From the NCBI GenBank assembly GCA_964577055.1, contig CAZNWC010000006.1, positions 1 through 64,000 of the forward strand: a stretch of 64,000 bases of DNA, given 5' to 3'. This DNA comes from PNNG01 sp964577055. Lineage in GTDB: Bacteria; Bacteroidota; Bacteroidia; UBA7662. Positions 1 through 8,941 of the stretch are shown one piece after another (positions within the stretch are counted from its first letter, which is position 1; each line of letters starts with the position of its first letter). The position numbers and the translations under genes are program-made. Under the pieces are notes generated by a model that made no database searches, had not been told where the DNA came from, and saw only the letters and a list, made by a program, of their open reading frames with translations.

Positions 1-1553
1 CCATCAAGCGCAAGACCAAAAACTGGTTTTTGCCCATGGACGAATTGGCCGAAGCACCTGGCTTTATGGAATACGCCAAGCGTGTGGAGCATTGGAAAAC
101 CAACGTAAAGGGGCAGTTCAGTTCGTGGATCCAGCAGGGTTTGCAGCCCCGCAGCATGACGCGCGACCTCAAATGGGGTGTGCCTGTGCCTGTGGAAGGT
201 GTTAAAGGCAAAGTGTTGTATGTGTGGTTCGATGCACCCATTGGCTACATCAGTGCCACCCGCGAGTATTTTGAAGCCCAAGGCCAGCCCGATGCTTGGA
301 AAACCTGGTGGCAAGATCCGTCGAGCAGTTTGGTGCACTTCATTGGCAAGGACAATATTGTGTTCCACACCATCATCTTCCCCATGATTTTGAACGAGCA
401 TGGTGGTTACAACCTGCCCGATCAGGTGCCGGCCAACGAGTTCTTGAACCTGGAAGGGGATAAGCTCAGCACTTCACGGAATTGGGCCATTTGGTTGCAT
501 GAGTACCTCACCGATTTTCCCGACAAGCAAGACGAGTTGCGGTACACCCTCACCAGCATTGCGCCCGAAACCAAAGACAGTGATTTCACCTGGAAGGACT
601 ATCAAAGTCGCGTGAACAGCGAATTGGTGGCCGTTTTGGGCAATTTTGTGAACCGCGTGATGGTGCTCACCCACAAATTCTTTGAGGGCATGGTGCCTGG
701 CAACAAGCTCAAACCCGATACGGCTGCCCGTGCGGCTGTGCTCGACGCCATTCGCGCCAACCAAGACGAAGTTGCCGGTTACCAACATGAAATGATTCGC
801 TCGCTCAGCGACTTCCGTTTCCGTGAGGCGCAGGCCACCATGATGAACATTGCGCGTGCCGGAAATCGCTTTTTGGCCGAAACCGAGCCCTGGAAGCTCC
901 ACAAAACCGATGCAGCTGCAACTGCCGTCATTCTCGACTATGCCCTGCAGCTTTGCGCGCAATTGGCTTTGGCTTGCGAGCCCTTTTTGCCTTTTACCAA
1001 AGGAAAACTCTTGCAGCAGTTGCAATGGGAGCCTGATACGGCAACACGCAGAAGGTGGTGGCGCGAGCAGGATGCTGTATTTCCGTTAGAGGCCGGCCAC
1101 CAACTAGGTCAGCCTTTCTTATTGTTTCAAAATATTGAAGACGGCGCGATGGATGCCCAGCGTGCCCGTCTTGTAAAACCAACGCCTGTGGAAGAAACCG
1201 CACCAACCGAATTTACACCGCTCAAACCCGAAATCACCTACGACGATTTTGCCAAACTCGATTTGCGGGTAGGCCAAGTAATTGCGGCTGAAAAAGTAGC
1301 TGGGGCCGACAAATTACTGCAACTGACCATTGATTTGGGCTTCGAACAGCGTACCGTAGTGAGTGGCATTGCCATGCACTTTTCGCCTGAAGAAATTGTG
1401 GGAGGTAAAGTGACATTGCTGGCCAATTTGGCGCCGCGCAAACTACGTGGCATTATGTCGCAAGGCATGATTTTGATGGCTGAAAACAAAGATGGCAAAC
1501 TCCTCTTTGTTGCTCCTAACGGGTCTGCCGATAATGGAGGCACCATCAGCTAA
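1..1553 (+). CDS. metG: Methionyl-tRNA synthetase, C-terminal part (5' end outside window)
   Basis: Charges tRNA-Met with methionine in the cytosol. The open frame runs in from the left edge (first full codon at base 3), so the N-terminal Rossmann half with its HIGH motif is missing. Seen here are the second part of the class I catalytic core (VWFDAPIGYISATREYF, then FIGKDNIVFH), a KMSKS-type loop in the form GDKLSTSRNWA, the helical anticodon-binding domain, and a C-terminal tRNA-binding OB-fold domain starting near YDDFAKLDLRVGQV. The appended OB domain is typical of the long, dimeric MetG form. The stop is at 1551-1553, followed by 60 bp before the acyltransferase gene. Identification is secure; only the length is unknown. 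Confidence 0.97.
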   Translation, partial: IKRKTKNWFLPMDELAEAPGFMEYAKRVEHWKTNVKGQFSSWIQQGLQPRSMTRDLKWGVPVPVEGVKGKVLYVWFDAPIGYISATREYFEAQGQPDAWKTWWQDPSSSLVHFIGKDNIVFHTIIFPMILNEHGGYNLPDQVPANEFLNLEGDKLSTSRNWAIWLHEYLTDFPDKQDELRYTLTSIAPETKDSDFTWKDYQSRVNSELVAVLGNFVNRVMVLTHKFFEGMVPGNKLKPDTAARAAVLDAIRANQDEVAGYQHEMIRSLSDFRFREAQATMMNIARAGNRFLAETEPWKLHKTDAAATAVILDYALQLCAQLALACEPFLPFTKGKLLQQLQWEPDTATRRRWWREQDAVFPLEAGHQLGQPFLLFQNIEDGAMDAQRARLVKPTPVEETAPTEFTPLKPEITYDDFAKLDLRVGQVIAAEKVAGADKLLQLTIDLGFEQRTVVSGIAMHFSPEEIVGGKVTLLANLAPRKLRGIMSQGMILMAENKDGKLLFVAPNGSADNGGTIS

Positions 1554-1613
1554 GGCAACCCATGGTCCAATTTGCATGGTCGTTGGCAAAAAAAACTTAA
1601 TTTGCACCCCTGC

Positions 1614-2375
1614 ATGAAACGCGATGTGTTTGGGTATTATGTGTGGGTCAAGCGGTTGATGTATACCGTTGCCGGGCTCATTTCGTATATCGGGCTGAAC
1701 GTTCGGAACAAAATGCAGGTACGTGGAAGCCGCGTATTGGCCGATTTACCCGAGCACAACGTGCTTTTTGTATCGAACCATCAAACCTACTACCGCGATG
1801 TAGCCGCCATTTTGCACGTGATTTGTGCAGCCAAATGGAAAATATACGATCGGCTGCCGCATCCTTTTTATCTGTTTGCACCCGAAACGCGGGTATATTA
1901 CGTGGCGGCAGAAGAAACCATGAAGGAAAGCGGCTGGCTGCCCAAATTGTTCATGTTGGCGGGTGCCATTACTGTGAAACGCACTTGGCGCAGCAAGGGA
2001 CAAGAAGTTGATCGGGAAGTAGACAAGGCAGACACCCAAAAAATAGACATGGCCCTTTCGAGTGGCTGGGTGATTACTTTTCCGCAAGGCACTACCAAGC
2101 CATTTGCCGAAGGACGTAAAGGCACGGCACACATCATCAAGCAAAACAAACCCGTAGTGGTGCCCGTAGTCATCAATGGCTTTCGCAGGGCTTTTAACAA
2201 GCAGGGATTAAAACTCAAGAAGCGGGGCACCCGACTTTCTGTTGAAATAAAGCCTCCTTTACACATCGATTACGAAGCCTCGGCCGATGTCATATTGGCC
2301 CAAATCATGGATGGTATCGAACAAAGTGAGCGATACAGATTCAGGCACTACACACGCGAACCGCATTCCGCTTAG
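1614..2375 (+). CDS. 1-acyl-sn-glycerol-3-phosphate acyltransferase (PlsC/LPLAT family)
   Basis: Probable membrane-associated acyltransferase that adds the second acyl chain in phosphatidic acid synthesis. About 253 aa from the ATG at 1614 (MKRDVFGYYVW); an upstream in-frame TTG at 1572 is unlikely. The acyl-acceptor motif is SNHQTYYRD, with H56 and D62: one residue longer than the canonical HX4D spacing, a form I associate with Bacteroidota members of the family. The second motif is FPQGTTKPF, in place of the usual PEGTR. A hydrophobic N-terminal stretch (residues about 14-30) could anchor it. It follows metG by 60 bp on the same strand; TTAATTTGC just before the start is close to a -7 element, so it may have its own promoter. 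Exact acyl substrate is unknown. Confidence 0.85.
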   Translation: MKRDVFGYYVWVKRLMYTVAGLISYIGLNVRNKMQVRGSRVLADLPEHNVLFVSNHQTYYRDVAAILHVICAAKWKIYDRLPHPFYLFAPETRVYYVAAEETMKESGWLPKLFMLAGAITVKRTWRSKGQEVDREVDKADTQKIDMALSSGWVITFPQGTTKPFAEGRKGTAHIIKQNKPVVVPVVINGFRRAFNKQGLKLKKRGTRLSVEIKPPLHIDYEASADVILAQIMDGIEQSERYRFRHYTREPHSA

Positions 2376-2404
2376 TGCATTCTCCAAAAAAGCCAATTAT
2401 AATA

Positions 2405-2433
2405 TTGTGCTAAACCATGATGCCTTATATTTG
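2405..2433 (+). promoter_or_regulatory. Candidate Bacteroidota-type promoter for the 2461-3868 gene pair
   Basis: TATATTTG at 2426-2433 matches the TAnnTTTG -7 consensus, with TTG at 2405-2407 and an 18-bp spacer in the place expected for the -33 element. It lies 27 bp before the ATG at 2461. Motif-based only. Confidence 0.45.
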
Positions 2434-2460
2434 GCACTCCACTTAACATCTTACTTATTC

Positions 2461-3168
2461 ATGAAAGCACGCTTACTTTCCCTACTCTTTACACTTCTTT
2501 TGGCACAAATTTCTGAAGCACAAAGCTTTGCAGATCGGTTCATATTCCACCGTGGCTTTGCCTTTGGCATGCTAACTGCCCAACCAGCGCAATATTCCTT
2601 CTCGAATTTTGGGAGCAGCACACCAGGCACCACCACGTATGCCGCTTCAACCGCTTTGTCTTTCGGCCTAAATTGGGGAGCTCGTTTTAATGTGGTGGAA
2701 TTATCGGAAGAAAAGTCGATCAGCTTGCATGTCGACGCTGTAGGTTCATATTATGCAACCACCAATCTTTTTTCGCTTGATGGTAGCGATGATCGCATGG
2801 CCGACGTTGGCTTGGCATTGCAAATCCCAATTGTGGTGAATTACAATATGGGGCACCTGGCAACCCGTCTATCGACCGCCAACAGCGGCTTTGGTGTTGG
2901 ATTGGGTATAGAAATCAACCGCCTGTACTCTGTTTTTGCCAATGAAGACGCTACATACTATCAATCCCAGCCCAGTGCCAATTTCGAAATGGGCGCTGTT
3001 AATTTCGTCCAACCCGTTGTGAATTTGGGCTATCGTTATTGGAACCGCAACGACAACGCCCGTGAACTGAACTTGCAAATAGGTTTTGGCAAACGTGATG
3101 AATTGTCGTTTGGCACTTTTAGCAGGCCAACTGTACGTTTGAGTTTGCACAAATTTATTAGCTATTAA
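2461..3168 (+). CDS. Envelope beta-barrel-like protein, first of a tandem paralogous pair
   Basis: About 235 aa from the ATG at 2461 (MKARLLSLLFTLLLAQ), chosen because it starts a clean signal peptide ending near SEAQ. The mature part is rich in alternating hydrophobic/aromatic residues and glycine and ends in a short aromatic strand (LHKFISY), as outer-membrane barrels of Bacteroidota often do. It shares conserved blocks with the next gene: LQIPIVVNYNMGH, the GVGLGIEINR segment and YRYWNRNDNAREL. I do not recognise a named family. Outer-membrane location is inferred from the signal peptide and C-terminus. The next gene starts 1 bp after this stop, so the two are one transcription unit. Confidence 0.75.
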   Translation: MKARLLSLLFTLLLAQISEAQSFADRFIFHRGFAFGMLTAQPAQYSFSNFGSSTPGTTTYAASTALSFGLNWGARFNVVELSEEKSISLHVDAVGSYYATTNLFSLDGSDDRMADVGLALQIPIVVNYNMGHLATRLSTANSGFGVGLGIEINRLYSVFANEDATYYQSQPSANFEMGAVNFVQPVVNLGYRYWNRNDNARELNLQIGFGKRDELSFGTFSRPTVRLSLHKFISY

Positions 3169-3169
3169 T

Positions 3170-3868
3170 ATGCGTCGCTTCCTTTCCGTATTGGGCCTGT
3201 TTGTGCTTCAACTGGGCCTGTCGGATAGTGCCCATGCCCAACTTTCAGATAAATTCCTCTTTCATAGGGGTTGGATCATTGGCAACTATAGCAGTGCACC
3301 ATTTTATTTTGCGCCCGATACCACCTTCAATCAAATAGACGATACCCTTTCTTACAAAAACTCTGCTGGTCTGCAATTGGGCCTCAATTGGGGAGGAAGG
3401 GTTAATTTGTATGACATTTCAGATGAAAAATCCGTGACCCTGCATGTTGACTTGGTGGGCACGGCTTTCGTAAGCAGTGGCATCTTAAATGAAACAAGGC
3501 TACCTGATGTGGGCTTGGCCTTGCAGATCCCCATCGTGGTGAATTACAATATCGGGCACATGGCCACCAAATCATCGACGGCCAGCAGGGGCTTCGGTTT
3601 TGGTGTAGGAGTAGAAATCAACCGCGTATTTAGCTTTTTGGAACAAACGCCTTTTTATGACGAAGCTGCCAAACGTGGCTTTTCGCAAACCGCATCAGCC
3701 TCGTTCGTGCAACCTGTGATGAACTTTGGGTATAGATACTGGAACCGCAATGATTTGGCACGCGAGCTAAACATTCAGTTTGGATTTGGCAAATCTTACA
3801 ACTTTGTGCATGGCACTACATACCGGCCTAATTTTAGGTTGAGCCTGCACCGGTATTTCAATTATTAA
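3170..3868 (+). CDS. Envelope beta-barrel-like protein, second paralogue
   Basis: 232 aa with a signal peptide (MRRFLSVLGLFVLQLGLSDSAHAQ). It aligns along its length with the preceding protein: FLFHRGWIIGNYS against FIFHRGFAFGML, LQLGLNWGGRVN, a second copy of LQIPIVVNYNIGH, GFGVGVEINRVF, YRYWNRNDLAREL and a terminal LHRYFNY. The pair therefore looks like a tandem duplication. The first gene has about three more residues and the divergence sits mainly in the N-terminal third. Function unknown; probably an outer-membrane or surface protein. A strong hairpin terminator follows directly after the stop. Confidence 0.75.
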   Translation: MRRFLSVLGLFVLQLGLSDSAHAQLSDKFLFHRGWIIGNYSSAPFYFAPDTTFNQIDDTLSYKNSAGLQLGLNWGGRVNLYDISDEKSVTLHVDLVGTAFVSSGILNETRLPDVGLALQIPIVVNYNIGHMATKSSTASRGFGFGVGVEINRVFSFLEQTPFYDEAAKRGFSQTASASFVQPVMNFGYRYWNRNDLARELNIQFGFGKSYNFVHGTTYRPNFRLSLHRYFNY

Positions 3869-3901
3869 AAAAAGCCGCTGTTCATCACAGCGGCTTTTTT
3901 T
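3867..3901. terminator. Bidirectional intrinsic terminator
   Basis: GCCGCTG at 3874-3880 pairs with CAGCGGC at 3888-3894 around a 7-nt loop, flanked by A7 on the left and T7 on the right. It sits between two convergent genes (stops near 3868 and 3900) and can serve both strands. Confidence 0.9.
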
Positions 3902-6329
3902 ATACCTTTTTCTTTTGCAGCCAGGGAGCAGCCAAGGCTCCCAAACTTACCAACAGCAACAATATGCTTGCGGCCAGACTTATTTTTTCGCTTGCATAAT
4001 AAGTCTCAGGCTCAAATTTAAATTCCACCTGATGCTCACCCGCGGGGATTACAAGTGCCCGGAATACATAGTCGGCCCTAAAATGCGGTACTTCCTTACC
4101 ATCTATAAATGCCTTCCAACCTTTATCGTAATAAATCTCCGAAAACACCGCCAGCTGTTCGCTACCAGCACTGAATGCATATACCATGTGTTCAGGGTGA
4201 TAACCCGTCAGTCGGATGCTTGCTGTGCTATCAGGCAAAAACTGTTTGCCGTTTACAAACGAAGCAAAACGCTGGTCGACCACGGCAGTTTCACGCAACG
4301 ACACCATCGGACTGCCAATGGTATCGATTTCAGCCCTTGCATCCGGTACCATCAGTACATTCTGTACCAACCATGCATTTCCAAAAGCCTCGGGATTAAA
4401 CTGCGGCACCAAGCCAACACCTTCTTGATTGGTAATGATATAGCGGGTGTTGAAAGCGTTAATTACACCCATATTCCCGGCTTCAAGCCATTGTACTTTC
4501 ACGTCTTCGTAGCGGCTTAACTTCGCCGCATGGTAACCTCCCAACGATTTGTGGAAGTACCCCGCCCGGTTTTCATTGAACGGATTGCGGTTCCCCAAAT
4601 CATAGACGCGATAATGCAGCGTGGTATCTTGCAAGATTTGTAGATCAGCTTGTGTGGCCTCAAAAGGCTGTTCTACTTGCCGCTTGTTCACAAAATCCTC
4701 TTCGTTCAGGTAACGCTTATCGGTTGCCCACAAGTCGATGGTGTTTGCCACCAGGAAAACCACCAACATGCGTTGTATTGATAGCTTTCCTTGCAAGTGG
4801 TACCAAATGGCTCCAACACCAAGCGCCACAAGCAAAAGCGATTTCAAGGCATCGCTGCGCAACATACTTGATCTGTCTTCCACCAAGGCATCGGCCAATC
4901 CCGGGAAATTGCTGAAGTTGGCATCCACTGGTGCTGAAAAGTCGAAAAACATACCAGGTGCCAAAACGAACAATGCGCAAAAGCCGCCCACCAAACCACC
5001 GGCATACAACAGGCCTTTCTTGAGCTTTTCTTTGGCTATTTCTCCGGCCTCCATGCGCTTGAGCAAAATCATGGCAAGCAACGGAAAAGCCACACTGGCG
5101 ATCACCAAACTCATAGCTACCGCCCTGAATTTGTTGTAATAAGGCACATAGTTGAAGAAAATATCAGTTACCAGTTCAAAGTTTTTGCCCCAGCTCAACA
5201 CAATCGACAACAAAGCTGCCAAACCCAACCACCACTTGGCCGTACCGTCTACAACGAACAATGCCAATACGAATAGAAATACAATCAAGGCCCCAAAATA
5301 GGTTGGTCCGGCCACGCCAGGCTGATCACCAAAATAAGTGGGTGCCTGTTCTACAAAAGCCTGGGCCTGCGCTCGGGGAATTCCTCCCTTGGTCAGTACC
5401 TCATACGTACGGCTGTCGGTGCCAATGTTGCTGCCCGACGCTCCGCCATGAAAATTGGGAATCAAAAGGGTAAAAGTTTCGCTGATGCCATTGCTCCAGC
5501 GCAAAGCATACTCTTTGTCCAAACCACTGGCCGATGGGTCTTCGAGCTGTTTTAATTCCGATCCGCCGCGCATGGTTTCTTTGCTGTACTCGTTGGTTAC
5601 ACTGAAAGAAGTATAGTTCGCGGCTATGGCCAAGACCAATGCCACCACCGCCAAGCCCGAAGCTTTGGCAAACAACACCAGCTGTTTGTTCCGCACCATT
5701 TCTACCCCCTTAACTGCTACATACAATGCGATGAGCATGCCCAAGTAATAGGTAATTTGATAATGGTAAGCATAGAGCTGCAAAGCCAGCATCAAGGCCA
5801 GCAAAGCAAAACCTGTGAGCAATTTGCCCCTGAAAAGCAAGATCAAACCCGCCAATACGGGTGGCATAAAGCCGATGGCGATGGCCTTGGTTACGTGACC
5901 AGCATCGATGATGATGAGGTTATAACTCGAAAAGCCAAATGCCAAAGCCCCAAGCAAGCCTTGCCAATGCGAAAAACCCAACAATACCAGCAAGAGGTAA
6001 AAGCCCAAAAAGTAAAGCAATAGGAGATTGGCCGGATTGGGAAGCCATTTGTATACGATTCCGCCCAATTTGGCAATCCACATATTGGGCGCATCCATCG
6101 CGATCTGATAGGCAGGCATGCCGGCAAACAGACTGTTGGTCCACAAAGGATAACGCCCTTCTTTGGCTTTGTATTCATTCAATTCTTTCGACATACCCGC
6201 CACTTGCGTCATGTCTTCCATGCGCAGGCTCTTGCCTGTAAGCACCGGACTGTTGTAAATCAAGGCGGCAGCCAACATGATGAGCACCACCCAAAGGTGT
6301 GGCAACCAATTTTTAAACTGTATTCCCAT
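3900..6329 (-). CDS. YfhO-family polytopic membrane protein
   Basis: 809 aa integral membrane protein. There are about a dozen hydrophobic helices, starting with LPHLWVVLIMLAAALIY and including a long run over residues 95-260, with more at about 330-460, one near 495 and a last one near 785-803. A large soluble domain lies between residues about 510 and 780. The C-terminal soluble part has the SEIYYDKGWKAFIDG and FRALVIPAGEHQVEFKFEP segments that I associate with YfhO-like proteins. This superfamily includes lipid-linked sugar transferases; in Gram-positives YfhO is tied to lipoteichoic acid glycosylation. In Bacteroidota the role is unassigned, so a glycolipid-dependent transferase is only inference. 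The gene is followed on the left by the shared terminator; a DUF4834 gene ends 10 bp upstream of its start. Confidence 0.8.
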   Translation of the reverse strand: MGIQFKNWLPHLWVVLIMLAAALIYNSPVLTGKSLRMEDMTQVAGMSKELNEYKAKEGRYPLWTNSLFAGMPAYQIAMDAPNMWIAKLGGIVYKWLPNPANLLLLYFLGFYLLLVLLGFSHWQGLLGALAFGFSSYNLIIIDAGHVTKAIAIGFMPPVLAGLILLFRGKLLTGFALLALMLALQLYAYHYQITYYLGMLIALYVAVKGVEMVRNKQLVLFAKASGLAVVALVLAIAANYTSFSVTNEYSKETMRGGSELKQLEDPSASGLDKEYALRWSNGISETFTLLIPNFHGGASGSNIGTDSRTYEVLTKGGIPRAQAQAFVEQAPTYFGDQPGVAGPTYFGALIVFLFVLALFVVDGTAKWWLGLAALLSIVLSWGKNFELVTDIFFNYVPYYNKFRAVAMSLVIASVAFPLLAMILLKRMEAGEIAKEKLKKGLLYAGGLVGGFCALFVLAPGMFFDFSAPVDANFSNFPGLADALVEDRSSMLRSDALKSLLLVALGVGAIWYHLQGKLSIQRMLVVFLVANTIDLWATDKRYLNEEDFVNKRQVEQPFEATQADLQILQDTTLHYRVYDLGNRNPFNENRAGYFHKSLGGYHAAKLSRYEDVKVQWLEAGNMGVINAFNTRYIITNQEGVGLVPQFNPEAFGNAWLVQNVLMVPDARAEIDTIGSPMVSLRETAVVDQRFASFVNGKQFLPDSTASIRLTGYHPEHMVYAFSAGSEQLAVFSEIYYDKGWKAFIDGKEVPHFRADYVFRALVIPAGEHQVEFKFEPETYYASEKISLAASILLLLVSLGALAAPWLQKKKV

Positions 6330-6339
6330 GGTGTTTGGT

Positions 6340-6585
6340 TTATCTTATTTCTTCGTAATCGACATAATCGCCCCCCTCGCTACCAGACGCTTTGGAAGAC
6401 TTTGGTTTTCCAGACACAAAAACAGAGCCCTCCGGCCGTTCGGGTTGCCGGGATTGTCGGGATTGTTGTTCTTGCAAATTTTGAAAAACCGATTTAACGA
6501 TGGTGGGTAAAAACAAGCGCAGCAACAAGCGAACAGCCATGACCACCAGAATAAAAATCAGGATGAATTTAAGAAGCATGGCCAA
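6340..6585 (-). CDS. DUF4834-like small membrane protein
   Basis: 81 aa. One N-terminal transmembrane helix (LLKFILIFILVVMAVRLLLRLF), a polar low-complexity middle rich in Q, R, S and P, and an acidic end VDYEEIR. This layout and the tyrosine/acidic C-terminus match the Bacteroidota-specific DUF4834 family as I remember it. Function unknown. Start could be either of two in-frame ATGs two codons apart. It lies in a minus-strand run between a coiled-coil protein gene and the YfhO-like gene. Confidence 0.65.
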   Translation of the reverse strand: MAMLLKFILIFILVVMAVRLLLRLFLPTIVKSVFQNLQEQQSRQSRQPERPEGSVFVSGKPKSSKASGSEGGDYVDYEEIR

Positions 6586-6613
6586 AAATAGGCAATTAGT
6601 GCCTCAGACGCAC

Positions 6614-7513
6614 TTAATTTAACCGTATTTGTGTACTCCCCACAAAAGCTGTAGGCGTATAAATTTCGAGGTTGTAGACCCCGCCATTCAATTTTAAGTC
6701 ACCCATTTCGAGGGCCAAGCGGTTGATGCGGTCGGCACTGGTGTTGGCTTCTAAAATGAACGAGGGCATGATTTCAACCGGATTGCCCTGCAAGGAAACA
6801 GTGGCCTTCTGGTTTTTAAGCAGGTTGTAAACCCTGCCGCTTTCATCCGAAAGAATGATGTAATAGGTTTCTGTTTTGAGCTTTAAAAACTCCTTTCGGT
6901 CAACGGGCTCAAAACTTACAATCAACCGCTTGGCTCTGCGGGCCATGGTTGTCAACCTGGTTCCGCGCAAGGCATCTACCCTGAAAGCACGTCCAATGCC
7001 TTTGTGCACCACAGTTCGCTCGTACTCCATGCGCATGCGCTCTTGTTCTTCCTGTAGGGATTCAAGATATGCAGCCATTTGCTGGTTGCGCTTGATAAGC
7101 TCGTCGATGCTCTTGCTCAACAGCTTCACTTGCGCATCCAAATCTTTGCTGGTCACTTTCATATTGCCCAACTCAGACTTCACAGCAGTTAATTCGCGTG
7201 TATCGCGGGCCAAACCCTGAATGGTCAAGTCCTTGTCGCGCAACTCAACCTCTGTGCGACTCAGATATTCGCTCAAACGGTTATTCGCCTCGTCTAATCT
7301 TTGAAACTCTGTTTGTAGAAAACCCAGGTCTTTATCTGCCAGTAGCTTTTCAGAAACAGTGCGTTCATGTGCCAATTTTTCCTTGTCTACCTGCTGCCGA
7401 AGTTGCTCGCGGTTGAGAAACATCATGAAAAAACCCAGCACCGAAGCCACAGAAAAAACCACTACGCCAGCAACTAAACCAGCGAAAATTTTTGTCCTTT
7501 TTACATAACTCAT
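6614..7513 (-). CDS. Membrane-anchored coiled-coil protein, function unknown
   Basis: 299 aa. A single N-terminal membrane helix (residues about 10-32, FAGLVAGVVVFSVASVLGFFM) is followed by a long heptad-rich coiled coil (about 35-165; LRQQVDKEKLAHERTVSEK and similar). A globular C-terminal domain of about 120 aa contains VDALRGTRLTTMARRAKRL and ends IYTPTAFVGSTQIRLN. I do not recognise a named domain. The architecture suggests a protein anchored in the inner membrane with a periplasmic or cytoplasmic rod. Neighbours are a sensor kinase upstream and a small membrane protein downstream, which does not define a function. Confidence 0.7.
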   Translation of the reverse strand: MSYVKRTKIFAGLVAGVVVFSVASVLGFFMMFLNREQLRQQVDKEKLAHERTVSEKLLADKDLGFLQTEFQRLDEANNRLSEYLSRTEVELRDKDLTIQGLARDTRELTAVKSELGNMKVTSKDLDAQVKLLSKSIDELIKRNQQMAAYLESLQEEQERMRMEYERTVVHKGIGRAFRVDALRGTRLTTMARRAKRLIVSFEPVDRKEFLKLKTETYYIILSDESGRVYNLLKNQKATVSLQGNPVEIMPSFILEANTSADRINRLALEMGDLKLNGGVYNLEIYTPTAFVGSTQIRLN

Positions 7514-7576
7514 AATTCCTGAATCACAATGGCTTAAAGAAAAGAAGTATTGGTGGAATTCGCAAATTTTGGCTCG

Positions 7577-8941
7577 CTAATTCGTGCCAAAATATACTTT
7601 GAAGGCCGTTCCCTTCCCTTCTTGTGAGCGCACCTCTACCTTGCCTCCATGTAAGCGTATGATACGCTCTACCAGAGACAATCCAATGCCATGTCCACTT
7701 ACCGTTTGCGCATTGCTGCTGCGGAAGAAAGGCTGGAATATTTGTTCCATCTCGCTGGCAGGAATGCCTATGCCTTCATCTTTCACTTGCACCTCAACAC
7801 CCATGGCACCGGGCTTCACCATCACAAACACCTCTTTACGATGACTGAATTTGACACCGTTCTCGAACAGGTTTTGGAAAACAGTAATCAACAATTGTTC
7901 ATTCCCTTTTACCAAAAGATCTTCGGCGTTTTCGAGCGCTTCATCCAATGTAATGTGGATGACGGCATTGGGCTGTCGCGATTGAATGGCGGCCTGACTT
8001 TGCCAAAGCACGTCGACCAGAGAAACCGGTGCAAACAAGCGGGCTGCATAACTCGAATCGGCTTGTGCCAACATGAGCAAACGATTGGCCATGCTGGTAA
8101 GGTTTCTGATGTCTTCCAATACACTGCGTACCCGATCGAGATACTCTTCTTCATTGCGTTTTTTTAGCAACAGTACCTCCAATTGGCCCTGCATGGCTGT
8201 AAGTGGTGTACGCAATTCATGGGATGCATTGGCAACAAAGTTACGCTGCATGGCCAAACTGGCTTCTATTCTGTCGAGCATGCTGTTAAAAGTGGCCGCC
8301 AATCGGCTCAATTCGTCCTGGCTATCCGACACTTCAAGCCGTTCGTGCAAATTGACAAATGTGATGGCCGAAACTTTGCGCATGATGTTGGTGATTGGGC
8401 GCAACGCTTGTCCTGCATATACCCACGCCAACAACCACAAAAAGAAAAGACTCGCGCAAAACACCCCTATTAATACCCTGCGCAAATAGGTCAATTGCTC
8501 AAATCCCGCCACATCTTTTGCCGCGCAAATCACCACCAAGCGGTTGTAACGGTCGGCAAACAGCAGACCAGCCATTTCAAAGTCACCCTCCACAAACCGT
8601 TGTTCTTTGTTCAACCGCACCGCATCGAGCATGTCAGTGGTCACTTGAACCCCTGTATCGGTGGTGCAATACAGCAGTTCGTTTTTGAAATTGTAGATGA
8701 ATATGTGCTCTTGATTGAGCTCAGCAGCCCCCAATGCACGTAGTTCCTGTAATCGTTCGGGCGCCATGCCTTCCACTTCCATCAGCAACACCGTGCGGTT
8801 CATGGCAGCCGCTTTCAGCTGCTCATAAAAGCTGCTTTGCCGATAATCAGCCGTCACAACATAAATAGCCAGCGAAGCCAACAACTGAATGAAGGCCACA
8901 ATGACTACAAACTGCAGCGTAAGCCGGGTTCTGATTTGCAT
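7577..8941 (-). CDS. Two-component sensor histidine kinase
   Basis: 454 aa. TM1 at about residues 9-30 and TM2 at about 155-176 enclose a periplasmic sensor region of roughly 125 aa. A HAMP-like linker follows (ALRPITNIMRKV), then the H-box NASHELRTPLTAMQG with H241 as predicted phosphoacceptor. The ATPase domain shows the N-box FQNLFENGVKFS, the G1-type segment VKDEGIGIPASEMEQIF and the G2-type segment GHGIGLSLVERI. It overlaps the response regulator gene by one base (TGATG), so the two are translationally coupled. The sensed signal is unknown; the kinase resembles the CusS/OmpR-partner class. Confidence 0.93.
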   Translation of the reverse strand: MQIRTRLTLQFVVIVAFIQLLASLAIYVVTADYRQSSFYEQLKAAAMNRTVLLMEVEGMAPERLQELRALGAAELNQEHIFIYNFKNELLYCTTDTGVQVTTDMLDAVRLNKEQRFVEGDFEMAGLLFADRYNRLVVICAAKDVAGFEQLTYLRRVLIGVFCASLFFLWLLAWVYAGQALRPITNIMRKVSAITFVNLHERLEVSDSQDELSRLAATFNSMLDRIEASLAMQRNFVANASHELRTPLTAMQGQLEVLLLKKRNEEEYLDRVRSVLEDIRNLTSMANRLLMLAQADSSYAARLFAPVSLVDVLWQSQAAIQSRQPNAVIHITLDEALENAEDLLVKGNEQLLITVFQNLFENGVKFSHRKEVFVMVKPGAMGVEVQVKDEGIGIPASEMEQIFQPFFRSSNAQTVSGHGIGLSLVERIIRLHGGKVEVRSQEGKGTAFKVYFGTN

